This document shows positions 1 to 7,288 of a DNA stretch of 14,124 nucleotides, piece by piece. The stretch comes from Candidatus Aerophobota bacterium (GTDB taxonomy: Bacteria > Aerophobota > Aerophobia > Aerophobales > B47-G16), in NCBI GenBank assembly GCA_003648815.1, contig QMPZ01000028.1, forward strand, positions 1 through 14,124, in the 5' to 3' direction. The position numbers and the translations under genes are program-made. Position 1 is the stretch's first letter, and each line of letters opens with the position of its first letter. The notes under the pieces were generated by a model, which saw nothing but the letters and a program-made list of their open reading frames with translations, ran no database searches and was not told the origin of the DNA.

Positions 1-662
1 GCTCGCTTTTCAAGTACAACTTCAAGGAAAACTTCAGAGACTACCCAAATCCCTGCAGGGTCTATGCGCTAAACGATGAAAAGGGCATTGTGATCTGTAC
101 ATGGCCCAAGGGAGACATGCCCAAGGTTCCCGTGCCTTATTTTAGTGAGTGTATGAATGGCTTTGAGTATCAGGTTGCCTGTCATATGATATATGAGGGA
201 CTAATAGATGAGGGACTCACTATCGTGAAGGCAGTTCGGGAAAGATACGATGGAGAAAGGAGAAATCCCTGGAATGAGTTCGAGTGTGGAAGCAATTACG
301 CCAGGTCCATGGCCTCTTACTCCTTGCTCTTGGCCTTAAGTGGGTTCGAATACGATATGAGGAAAGGCCATATTGGATTTAGCCCCAAAATCAACAAGGA
401 AAACTTTTACTCCTTCTGGTGCCTTAGCACAGGTTGGGGCTCCTTTGAGATCAAGGAAAATAAGATAAGATTTGCCGTAAAGTATGGTCATATTCGCCTT
501 AAAAGTTTTTCCTGCAAGGCCTTTAAGGAAAGGAAAATACAGGCTATTCTCTTAGGGGAAAGGAAGATTCCCTTTACGGTGGAAGGAAGCCGTGTGTGTT
601 TTGACCTTCCCATAACCATTGAAAGGGGCGATGTATTAACCATAACTTTGGCCAATGGATAA
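1..662 (+). CDS. GH116 (DUF608) glycoside hydrolase, C-terminal part
   Basis: The 5' end is cut off; the frame is open from base 3 to the TAA at 660-662, giving about 219 residues. The fragment contains the hallmark end of the GH116 catalytic (alpha/alpha)6 barrel: SECMNGFEYQVACHMIYEGL, then KAVRERYDG, then NPWNEFECGSNYARSMASY. In the characterised Thermoanaerobacterium enzyme TxGH116 a Glu and an Arg in this segment bind the sugar; the Glu (codon 276-278) and Arg (codon 303-305) are both kept here with the same spacing of nine. About 110 further residues follow, beginning GFEYDMRKGHIGFSP, as in many bacterial DUF608 proteins with a C-terminal beta domain. The family includes beta-glucosidases, beta-xylosidases and glucosylceramidases; the catalytic nucleophile lies outside the window, so the substrate and any signal peptide cannot be judged. 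It is followed by the dehydrogenase gene after 28 bases with no terminator, so probably one transcript. Confidence 0.88.
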   Translation, partial: SLFKYNFKENFRDYPNPCRVYALNDEKGIVICTWPKGDMPKVPVPYFSECMNGFEYQVACHMIYEGLIDEGLTIVKAVRERYDGERRNPWNEFECGSNYARSMASYSLLLALSGFEYDMRKGHIGFSPKINKENFYSFWCLSTGWGSFEIKENKIRFAVKYGHIRLKSFSCKAFKERKIQAILLGERKIPFTVEGSRVCFDLPITIERGDVLTITLANG

Positions 663-690
663 TGCATATGATTAAAAACAGGAGGATAAG

Positions 691-1860
691 ATGAGTAGCT
701 TTCAGGTCAGGTTTCCTGTGCAGGTAATTTTTGGAAAAGGTGAGCTTAGACGAGTTGGTGAGGTAGCCAAGGGATTTGGCAAGAAGGCATTTTTGGCCAT
801 TGATCCGTTCATAAAGAACTCCGGGGTGGGAGAAGAGATCAAAGGTTATCTTAAGAGGGAGCAAGTGGAAGCTCTTGTATACGATGAGATCAGGCCAAAT
901 CCTCCTTACGATAAGGTAGATGAGGCGGCCAGCCTGGCAAAAGAAGAGGGGTGTGATATGGTAATTGGGGTAGGTGGAGGAAGTGCCATTGACACGGCCA
1001 AGGCTGTTGCCGTGGTGGTGGGAAGTGGAGGAAGTTCCTGGGACTACGTTCAGCGCACAGATCACCAAGTTGCCCAGCTAAAAGAGACCACTCTTCCGAT
1101 AATTGCCGTTCCCACCACCGCAGGAACAGGTTCTGAGGCCACCCTTTATGCCGTGCTGACCAATCCAAAGATAAAGGAAAAGAGCACCATCATCAATCCC
1201 AGGATCTTCCCTAAGGTGTCCATAGTGGATCCTGAGCTTACCGTATCTATGCCACCGGCTCTTACCGCCTCCACTGGATTCGATGCTCTTTCCCATGCTA
1301 TAGAGTCGTACATCAACGTCAACTCCAACCCCATCTCAGAACTTGTTGCCCTTGACTCGATCAAGCTTCTCTCCCGCTACCTTCCCGGCGCTGTGACCAA
1401 CGGTGAGAACATCGAGGCAAGATCAAAGGTAGCCTGGGCAGCGACCTTGGCAGGAGTGGCCATCTCCCATGCGGGAACCGTTCTTCCCCATGCGATGGGC
1501 CAGCCGATCAGCGGTCTATACGATGCTCCCCATGGAGGAACCATCGCTGCCTGCTTTGTAAGGATTATGGAGTATAGTTTCATCTCAAATCTTGAAAAGT
1601 TCGCTGCCATAGCAGAAGCTATGGACGAGAGCGTAAGCACCCTGTCCGTTCGGCAAAAAGCGGAAAAAAGCATTGAGCTACTTAAAAGACTTTTAAAGGA
1701 CATAAACTTAAACGTGAGCTTTGGCACCTATGGGGTTCAAAGAGAAGACGTTCCCAAGCTGGTGGACATAGTTCTTAAAGGGTTCAAACAGGACGTTGAT
1801 GCTCATCCGAGGAAGGTAGGCAAGGAAGAAATAGAAAAGCTTTACTGCGAGTGTATATAG
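691..1860 (+). CDS. Iron-dependent alcohol dehydrogenase (group III), possibly lactaldehyde reductase-like
   Basis: 389 residues, the usual length for the Fe-ADH family (FucO, AdhB, DhaT). The ATG is set by AGGAGG at 680-685, five bases upstream. The N-terminal NAD-binding domain has the family motif GVGGGSAIDTAKA at about 93-105 and TTAGTGSEAT at about 142-151. The C-terminal metal domain has all four iron ligands by comparison with E. coli FucO: D198 and H202 (GFDALSHAIES), H267 (LPHAMG) and H281 (APHGG). The 14-residue gap between the last two histidines matches FucO. The enzyme should therefore be active and reversibly oxidise an alcohol or reduce an aldehyde with NAD(P)H in the cytoplasm. 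With fucose genes downstream, reduction of lactaldehyde to 1,2-propanediol is a plausible job, but this is inferred from context; family members also act on butanol, glycerol or 1,3-propanediol. Its stop overlaps the Shine-Dalgarno site of the next gene. Confidence 0.9.
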   Translation: MSSFQVRFPVQVIFGKGELRRVGEVAKGFGKKAFLAIDPFIKNSGVGEEIKGYLKREQVEALVYDEIRPNPPYDKVDEAASLAKEEGCDMVIGVGGGSAIDTAKAVAVVVGSGGSSWDYVQRTDHQVAQLKETTLPIIAVPTTAGTGSEATLYAVLTNPKIKEKSTIINPRIFPKVSIVDPELTVSMPPALTASTGFDALSHAIESYINVNSNPISELVALDSIKLLSRYLPGAVTNGENIEARSKVAWAATLAGVAISHAGTVLPHAMGQPISGLYDAPHGGTIAACFVRIMEYSFISNLEKFAAIAEAMDESVSTLSVRQKAEKSIELLKRLLKDINLNVSFGTYGVQREDVPKLVDIVLKGFKQDVDAHPRKVGKEEIEKLYCECI

Positions 1861-1869
1861 GAGACTTTT

Positions 1870-3390
1870 ATGAGTCAGGCGTCCAAATCGCTCCTCTTAG
1901 GAGTTGACGTGGGAACCTCCAGCTGTAAGGTGGCTCTATTTGACCTTGAAGGAACTCTGATAGCTCGCTCATCCGAACCTTACACCACTCATTATGCGGG
2001 GCTCTGCGTTGAGCAAGACCCTGAAGATTGGTGGAAGGCTACCAAAAAGGCGATAAAGAATTTGATTGAAAAACACCACATTGATCCTGGAAAAGTAGCT
2101 GCCATCGGTGTGGATGGGCAAAGCTGGGCAGCTTTACCCATAGATCGCAAGGGTCGAGCCCTGCGCAGGGCGATGATATGGCTGGATAGACGTTCCGAGA
2201 AAGAGTGCAGGTGGCTGAGGGAAGAAGTTGGAGAGAAGGTCATATTCGAGAAAAGCATGAACAGGGTCGATCCTGCCTTTGTCATTCCCAAGATTCTCTG
2301 GATAAAGGAGAACGAGCCTGAGGTCTTTGCCAGGACTGAGAAGTTCCTCACCAGCAATGCATACATTAACTATAAGCTGACAGGTGAGCTAACACAGGAC
2401 ATATCCCAGGGATACGGATTCTACTCTTTCGACATGAGAAAAGGCAAATGGGACAAGAATCTTTGCGAGAGAATGGGCATTCCTCTAAAGATGCTTCCGG
2501 ATATCTACCCGTGCTCTAAGGTGATCGGTGAGGTCACATCTCGAGCTGCCGAGGAGACAGGTCTGGTCAAAGGCGTTCCCGTAGTTGCGGGAGGCTTGGA
2601 TGCAGCAGCAGCAACCCTGGGAGCCGGGGTAATTGAGCCCGGACAGGTGCAGGAACAAGGAGGCCAGGCAGGCGGAATGAGTATCTGTATGGACAGGCCT
2701 TTTGGTGATCCCAAGCTCATCTTGGGCTATCATGTGGTTCCGGAAAGGTGGCTCCTTCAAGGAGGAACGGTGGGAGGAGGAAGCCTGCGCTGGCTGAAAG
2801 GAATACTCTCCCCCTCCAAAGGGAAGGAAAAGCTCGATCCCTTTGAAGTGATGAGCCTTGAGGCGGAGAAGATAAAGCCGGGCTCAGATGGCCTCATCTT
2901 CCTGCCCTATATGGCTGGAGAAAGGTCCCCCCTATGGGACTCAAACGCTAAGGGAATCTTCTTTGGCCTGTCCTATGATAAGACAAGAGCTCACCTGATC
3001 CGTGCAATTATGGAAGGATGTGCCTTTGCCCTCTACCATAACCTTCAGGTAGCCGAATCTCAGGGAATAAAGGTTAAGACCATGACGAGCGTAGGGGGAG
3101 CTGCCAGGAGCAAGGTATGGACTCAGATAAAGGCTGATGTGACCAACAAGCCCATATTGATTCCCCATTATACAGACTCGGCTCCCCTTGGAGCAGCAAT
3201 TCTGGCAGGGATAGGAGCAGGAATTTACTCCGACTTCAAGGAGGCGGTGGAAAACGTAGTTAAGATTGAGGAGCACATCGAGCCAAGGAGCAAATTTCAT
3301 TCCCTATATTGTGAGCTCTTCGAGATATACCAGAACATCTATCTTAAGCTCAAGGAAGACTTTGAACATCTGGCAAGGATCAAGCTATAG
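1870..3390 (+). CDS. FGGY-family carbohydrate kinase, xylulokinase-like
   Basis: 506 residues, typical for FGGY sugar kinases, which transfer phosphate from ATP to a ketose or polyol in the cytoplasm. The AGGAG site (1859-1863) overlaps the upstream TAG stop, suggesting translational coupling. Visible landmarks are the phosphate-1 loop GVDVGTSSCKVALFD at about 11-25, the candidate catalytic base D244 in AGGLDAAAATLG, the sugar-end motif YMAGERSPLWDS, and the C-terminal ATP-site region TSVGGAARSKVWTQIKADVT. Two sites differ from classical xylulokinase. The sugar-binding loop reads GVDGQSWAALPID (80-92) where XylB has GQMHG. The phosphate-2 loop reads EQGGQAGGMSIC (about 262-273) where most family members have GTS or GTT. 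The overall layout is closest to xylulokinases, but these differences mean D-xylulose should not be assumed; another ketose, or a product of the adjacent polyol dehydrogenase, is possible. Confidence 0.88.
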   Translation: MSQASKSLLLGVDVGTSSCKVALFDLEGTLIARSSEPYTTHYAGLCVEQDPEDWWKATKKAIKNLIEKHHIDPGKVAAIGVDGQSWAALPIDRKGRALRRAMIWLDRRSEKECRWLREEVGEKVIFEKSMNRVDPAFVIPKILWIKENEPEVFARTEKFLTSNAYINYKLTGELTQDISQGYGFYSFDMRKGKWDKNLCERMGIPLKMLPDIYPCSKVIGEVTSRAAEETGLVKGVPVVAGGLDAAAATLGAGVIEPGQVQEQGGQAGGMSICMDRPFGDPKLILGYHVVPERWLLQGGTVGGGSLRWLKGILSPSKGKEKLDPFEVMSLEAEKIKPGSDGLIFLPYMAGERSPLWDSNAKGIFFGLSYDKTRAHLIRAIMEGCAFALYHNLQVAESQGIKVKTMTSVGGAARSKVWTQIKADVTNKPILIPHYTDSAPLGAAILAGIGAGIYSDFKEAVENVVKIEEHIEPRSKFHSLYCELFEIYQNIYLKLKEDFEHLARIKL

Positions 3391-3399
3391 GAAAGAGAG

Positions 3400-4437
3400 A
3401 TGAAGGCGGCAGTCCTGCACGGACCTGAGGATATAAGATGCGAAGAGCTACCCTTGCCCAAGATGGGAAAGGGGGACGTTTTGGTCAAGACCAAAGCTGT
3501 GGGAATTTGTGGCTCCGATGTTCCCAGGGTATGGGGTAGGGCAGCTCACTTTTATCCCATAGTTTTGGGCCATGAGATCTCGGGAGAAGTTGTGAAGGTG
3601 GGAAAGGAGGTAAAAAAGTTTTCTCCCCAAGACAGGGTGGCTATTATTCCCCTTATTCCTTGTTTTAGCTGCTCTGCCTGTCAGCAGGGACAATATTCCA
3701 GCTGCAAAAATTACAGCTTCATCGGCTCTCGAAGAGATGGAGGGTTTGCTGAGTTCGTAAGCGTGCCCGAGAAGAACCTCATCAAGCTTCCCGAAAAGAT
3801 GAGCTTTGAGGAGGGGGCCTTAATTGAGCCGGCCAGCGTAGCCCTCTATGCCCTTATGAGGGGAGAGTTTAAAGGAGGGGAAAGCATAGCCATCCTGGGG
3901 CTGGGAACCATCGGGATGCTGGTCCTTGAATGGACAAAACTCTTTGGAGCGAGGGAAATCCTTTGTTTTGACGTGGTGGAGGAGAAGCTGAAAATTGCTC
4001 AAAAGTTAGGAGCAGACCTTTGTGTGGATTCTGGAAAGCGACATCTCGAAAGCACTGTCTCCCATATTCTCGAGGAGGGAGTCGATTTGGTAGTTGAGAC
4101 GGTGGGAATTCCAGCTACCCAGCTACAGGCCCTGGAGCTGGTAAGGCCAAGGGGAAGGGTTGTTTACGTAGGTACTCCCCACAAAAATGTAGAGTTTACC
4201 CCTGAGCAGTTTGAGAAAATCCTTCGCAAGGAGATAAGCATAACTGGCTCCTGGATGTCCTATTCGGCTCCTTTTCCGGGAAAAGCCTGGAACCTGAGCA
4301 CTCGCTTTCTTGCGGAGAAAAGAATAAGAGCCGATATATTAATTTCTCACAGGTTCAACATATGCCAGATAAGAAAAGCTTTTGAGGTGATGGCTGATAG
4401 CTCTGTCTTCTCTGAGAAGGTCATGATTTTGTTTTAA
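3400..4437 (+). CDS. Zinc-dependent medium-chain dehydrogenase, galactitol-1-phosphate/sorbitol dehydrogenase-like
   Basis: 345 residues, a normal length for MDR polyol dehydrogenases. The start follows a purine-rich stretch (AGGAAAGAGAG) nine bases after the previous stop. Catalytic zinc ligands are visible as C37 (GICGSD), H58-E59 (LGHEISG) and E143 (LIEPASV). The structural zinc site is intact with C88, C91, C94 and C102. The Rossmann motif GLGTIG is at 167-172, and the acidic D191 at the end of the second strand favours NAD+ over NADP+. The segments GICGSDVPRVW, IPCFSCSACQQGQYSSC and FIGSRRDGGFAEFV, and the late GSWMSYSAPFPG, closely resemble E. coli GatD, galactitol-1-phosphate 5-dehydrogenase. 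This supports oxidation of a polyol or polyol phosphate to a ketose. No PTS genes are visible, so a free polyol is as likely as a phosphorylated one. Placed next to the FGGY kinase, it suggests a dehydrogenase-then-kinase route; the true substrate is unknown. Confidence 0.87.
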   Translation: MKAAVLHGPEDIRCEELPLPKMGKGDVLVKTKAVGICGSDVPRVWGRAAHFYPIVLGHEISGEVVKVGKEVKKFSPQDRVAIIPLIPCFSCSACQQGQYSSCKNYSFIGSRRDGGFAEFVSVPEKNLIKLPEKMSFEEGALIEPASVALYALMRGEFKGGESIAILGLGTIGMLVLEWTKLFGAREILCFDVVEEKLKIAQKLGADLCVDSGKRHLESTVSHILEEGVDLVVETVGIPATQLQALELVRPRGRVVYVGTPHKNVEFTPEQFEKILRKEISITGSWMSYSAPFPGKAWNLSTRFLAEKRIRADILISHRFNICQIRKAFEVMADSSVFSEKVMILF

Positions 4438-4474
4438 GTTAAGAGGCTCATCTAAAGGTGAAAAAAATTTATCT

Positions 4475-4480
4475 GAGGAG
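4475..4480 (+). promoter_or_regulatory. Ribosome binding site deciding the URO-D-like start
   Basis: GAGGAG lies four bases before the ATG at 4485. An in-frame GTG exists at 4458, but the only purine-rich site serving it (AAGAGG at 4441-4446) is 11 bases away. The ATG is therefore preferred, shortening the protein by nine residues. Confidence 0.6.
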
Positions 4481-4484
4481 TAAG

Positions 4485-5783
4485 ATGCCCGATAGAAAAA
4501 CTCATCGCGAGATGGAAAGCCATGACATTCCAGAAAAAGATAAGACTATCTTGAGGAAGTTAGCAGAAGAGATAGCTGAAATTGCCTCCCTACCCGTTCA
4601 AAGGGAAAAAGCGGATATGTGGCGGCGACTCAATCAGCTCGAGCCCGTCAAGCCGATGGTCTGGATCAACGAAATTCCCTGGTATGAAATGGGGCCAGAG
4701 GTGGAACTTAAGACAAGCAGCAAGTTTTGTCGTAGCTATGAAATGCAGCTTCGCCGCACCCTTTACCAGTGGAAACACATGCGGTGCGATATGGTCGTGG
4801 AGCCGAAGGTCTTCTGTCCGCTGGCAGTCCATGATACCGGATTTGGAATTAAGGCCAAGATAGTTAGTGTTGAGGGTGATCCTGGCTACGGAAATCCCCG
4901 GATAATCACCGGTTCCTCGGACTTTGAGCCGGTGATCAAGGACGAGGAGGACATCGAGAAGATCAAGATGCCAAAGGTATGGGTCGACTGGGAGACGACG
5001 AGGCGCAACTATGAGATCCTCCTTGATATCTTTGGGGATATCCTCAACGTGGAAATTTGCGGAGCCCGTGGCTTTTGGTTTGCCCCCTGGGACGAGCTGG
5101 TCATCTGGCTGGGAGTGGAGGAAGCGCTCACCTATATGGCCACGAACCCTAAGTTCATCCATAAGGTGATGCACCGTCTGATCGATGCGCATCTTCATCG
5201 CCTGGATCAATATGAAAGGCTTAACGCCCTATCATCAAACAACGGTCCTTATCGTGTTGGCTCGGGAGGGTTTGGATATACAGATGAGCTTCCCAAAGAA
5301 GATAAGCTTAATGGAGCCCATATACGTACAAATCATCTTTGGGGATGCTGTGCAGCTCAAATACTTGCCGCTGTCTCGCCCAAAATGCACGAAGAGTTTG
5401 CAATAAAGCATGAGAGGCGCTGGCTGGAGCGGTTTGGACTGAGCTACTACGGCTGCTGTGAGCCGCTGCACAAGAAAATCCATGTCCTTGAGAAGATTCC
5501 GAACCTACGCAAGATCTCCATAAGTCCGTGGGCTGACCGCGAGGAGGCGGCAAACGAAATTGGTGACAAATACGTAATTTCCTTAAAGCCCAATCCAGCT
5601 ATCCTGGCTGCGGAAAACTGGAACCCTGAGGCAGCTCGCAGGCAGCTATACGAGGACCTGGAAAAGATGAAGGGCTGTGCGGTTGAGGTAATAATGAAGG
5701 ATATAAGCACCTGCCGCAATCAGCCGCATCGTCTGTGGCAGTGGGCAGATATTGCCATGGAGGTGACGGAAAGGTTCATCTGA
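4485..5783 (+). CDS. Uroporphyrinogen decarboxylase-fold (URO-D) protein of unknown function
   Basis: 432 residues from the ATG (441 from the alternative GTG at 4458). The sequence fits an uncharacterised clade of the URO-D superfamily found among sugar-catabolism genes, recognised by PMVWINEIPWYEM (57-69), GFWFAPWDELV (about 196-206), RVGSGGFGYTDELP (257-270), LWGCCAAQ (285-292), YYGCCEPLHKK (321-331) and a C-terminal VIMKDIST. In true HemE the first segment reads MRQAGRYLPEYR, whose arginines bind the porphyrin carboxylates. These are absent here, so haem synthesis is unlikely. The superfamily also contains zinc-dependent corrinoid methyltransferases (MtaA, MtbA), whose zinc ligands include cysteines late in the barrel. 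The YYGCCEP segment could be such a thiol site, but I cannot show it. No signal peptide; cytoplasmic. About 21 of its 29 arginines use CGN codons, unlike neighbouring genes. It is the last gene before the 182-base promoter gap. Confidence 0.75.
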   Translation: MPDRKTHREMESHDIPEKDKTILRKLAEEIAEIASLPVQREKADMWRRLNQLEPVKPMVWINEIPWYEMGPEVELKTSSKFCRSYEMQLRRTLYQWKHMRCDMVVEPKVFCPLAVHDTGFGIKAKIVSVEGDPGYGNPRIITGSSDFEPVIKDEEDIEKIKMPKVWVDWETTRRNYEILLDIFGDILNVEICGARGFWFAPWDELVIWLGVEEALTYMATNPKFIHKVMHRLIDAHLHRLDQYERLNALSSNNGPYRVGSGGFGYTDELPKEDKLNGAHIRTNHLWGCCAAQILAAVSPKMHEEFAIKHERRWLERFGLSYYGCCEPLHKKIHVLEKIPNLRKISISPWADREEAANEIGDKYVISLKPNPAILAAENWNPEAARRQLYEDLEKMKGCAVEVIMKDISTCRNQPHRLWQWADIAMEVTERFI

Positions 5784-5816
5784 ACAGTTGCAAGAGAAAA
5801 AGTTCTTCACCGCAGG

Positions 5817-5834
5817 CTTGACGAAACCGGCAAG
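5817..5834 (+). promoter_or_regulatory. Candidate operator: 18-base near-palindrome over the -35 box
   Basis: The sequence CTTGACGAAACCGGCAAG has the symmetric form CTTG-N-CG-NNNN-CG-N-CAAG: 12 of 18 positions match its own reverse complement. It covers the -35 hexamer (5818-5823) and part of the spacer, a position suited to repression. An inverted repeat of this size and CG-containing composition could fit a LacI-type sugar repressor site, but no regulator gene is visible here and no second copy was found in the gap. Confidence 0.4.
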
Positions 5835-5846
5835 ATGTGAAATAAT
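5818..5846 (+). promoter_or_regulatory. Sigma70-type promoter for the transporter-fucose block
   Basis: TTGACG (5818-5823) and AATAAT (5841-5846) are separated by exactly 17 bases. Each hexamer matches consensus at five of six positions, and TG at 5838-5839 with one base before the -10 box makes it an extended -10 promoter. Transcription would start near 5853, leaving a leader of about 113 bases before the MFS start at 5966. The leader holds a small inverted repeat, CCTGT (5886-5890) with ACAGG (5898-5902), but no riboswitch that I recognise. There is no U-tract terminator for the upstream gene, so read-through from block 1 may also occur. Confidence 0.7.
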
Positions 5847-5965
5847 TTTTAAGACTTCTCCTTGCCCTTCTGCCGCAAAAAAGAGCCTGTCTACAGCACA
5901 GGGAAGAGGATTGTGCAAAGTATTTACCAGCTTCACTTTTCCTACAGAAATCAAGAGAGAAGATA

Positions 5966-7288
5966 ATGAGTGAACTCCTGCGAGAAAAGAACAGCAAGTT
6001 TTACTCATCCATCTGGAAAAATTATCGGTGGAACTTCACCGTCAACGTAATTGATTATGGCTTGTTTAATCTGGGTATGGGATTTGTTTCCATAACGACT
6101 ATCCTACCCTTCTTCGTTCGACAGCTTACTTCATCAAATCTCATTGTTGGGCTGATCCCCTCAGTTGCCGCCTTGGGGTACGCCCTTCCCCAAATCCTTT
6201 CGGCCCGTTATGTGGAAAGGTTAAGGCATAGAAAGTATTTTCTTCTTCAGGTGGGCATTGGCGAACGCCTACCCTGGTTGTTCCTGGGAATGGTATCTTA
6301 TTTTTTAGGTAAAGGCCTCAACGCTCAGACAGCCCTGGTCTTGTTTTTTCTTTTCTACGCCATCATAACCTTCAGCGGAGGAATAGGAGGATCGGCCTGG
6401 TATGATTTACTGGCAAAGGTGATCCCTCAAGGAAGAAGGGGTCTCTTCTTTGGCTTTAACAACTTCGTAGGAGGAGGGCTTGGCTTTTTGGGAGGCCTGG
6501 CAGCAACCAGGTTCCTCGCCAAATTTAGTTTTCCCCACAACTTTTCGCTTTGTTTTCTGGCCGCCTTCCTCGCCACCACCGTCTCCTGGGTAGCCCTTGC
6601 CCTGAACAGGGAACCTCCTTACCCTACGGTAATTGAGCCTATGAAGTTGAAGAGCTATCTTTTACGATTGTATAACATTCTTAAGGGAAATAGAAATTAC
6701 AGCTTGTATCTTCTATCCAAGTGCCTCCTTTCCTTCTCGGGAGCATCCACTGCCTTCTACACGGTTTATGCTCTACAAAAGTTCCGTGTTTCTCCTCCTA
6801 CGGTAGGAATTTATACTGCTCTCACCCTGTTAGGGCAAATGCTGGGAAACCTTGTCTGGGGATACCTCGGAGACAAAAAGGGATTCAAGATAGTCTTAGA
6901 GGTGGGAACTCTTTGTAATATCCTCAGCATAATCCTGGCTCTTCTTGCAGCTTCTCCTCATCTTTTTTATGTAATTTTCTTCAGCGCTGGTTGTGCGGTG
7001 AGTGCAAATAACGTGGCCAGCCCTAACATCGTCTTTGAGTTCTGTCCAGGCAGGGAAAGAGTCACCTACATTGGCCTGACCAATACCCTCCTGTCCCCTT
7101 TTATGGCTGGCATTCCCCTGATAGGAGGAATCCTCGCTGACAGGTCAGGATACCCTCCGACCTTTGCCGTGAGCCTGAGCATGGTCATAGTTGGGCTGCT
7201 TATATTGAGCACCTCGGTTAAAGATCCGAGGTTTGAAAATTTGACCTGCCCTAAAGGAGGGGAAGATGAACGTAAAGAACCTTTTTGA
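5966..7288 (+). CDS. Major facilitator superfamily transporter, probable sugar or oligosaccharide carrier
   Basis: 440 residues with about twelve hydrophobic segments, at roughly 31-52, 57-80, 92-115, 120-140, 163-183, 192-214, 248-270, 277-302, 307-328, 332-352, 366-390 and 397-416. This is the classic 6+6 arrangement with a longer central loop at about 215-247. Basic loops in the MFS motif-A positions are ARYVERLRHRKYF after helix 2 and GYLGDKKGFK after helix 8. It should sit in the inner membrane as a secondary transporter. The substrate cannot be read from sequence; as first gene of a unit with fucose isomerase, fuculokinase and cytoplasmic glycosidases, import of fucose or a fucosylated oligosaccharide is inferred. 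The ATG follows a weak purine-rich site (AGAGAGAAG). The 3' end overlaps the SDR gene by 23 bases, and AAAGGAGG for that gene lies inside this coding sequence, so translation is probably coupled. Confidence 0.87.
   Translation: MSELLREKNSKFYSSIWKNYRWNFTVNVIDYGLFNLGMGFVSITTILPFFVRQLTSSNLIVGLIPSVAALGYALPQILSARYVERLRHRKYFLLQVGIGERLPWLFLGMVSYFLGKGLNAQTALVLFFLFYAIITFSGGIGGSAWYDLLAKVIPQGRRGLFFGFNNFVGGGLGFLGGLAATRFLAKFSFPHNFSLCFLAAFLATTVSWVALALNREPPYPTVIEPMKLKSYLLRLYNILKGNRNYSLYLLSKCLLSFSGASTAFYTVYALQKFRVSPPTVGIYTALTLLGQMLGNLVWGYLGDKKGFKIVLEVGTLCNILSIILALLAASPHLFYVIFFSAGCAVSANNVASPNIVFEFCPGRERVTYIGLTNTLLSPFMAGIPLIGGILADRSGYPPTFAVSLSMVIVGLLILSTSVKDPRFENLTCPKGGEDERKEPF

Noticed and set aside
574..1068. 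164-codon minus-strand ORF, and other antisense ORFs throughout
   Set aside because: They lie opposite well-supported genes, lack ribosome binding sites and show no family motifs; they are shadows of the coding strand.
4458..4484. GTG start for the URO-D-like gene
   Set aside because: The ATG at 4485 has GAGGAG close by, and the extra nine residues show no conserved feature.
4485..5783. Annotating the URO-D-like protein as haem-pathway HemE
   Set aside because: The porphyrin-binding arginine motif is missing and there are no haem-pathway neighbours.
5774..5785. GTTCA-TC-TGAAC inverted repeat at the end of the URO-D-like gene as a terminator
   Set aside because: The stem is five pairs with a two-base loop, overlaps the stop codon and has no T-run after it.
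5788..5973. 61-codon + strand ORF in the promoter gap
   Set aside because: It overlaps the promoter and the MFS start, has no ribosome binding site and no recognisable protein character.
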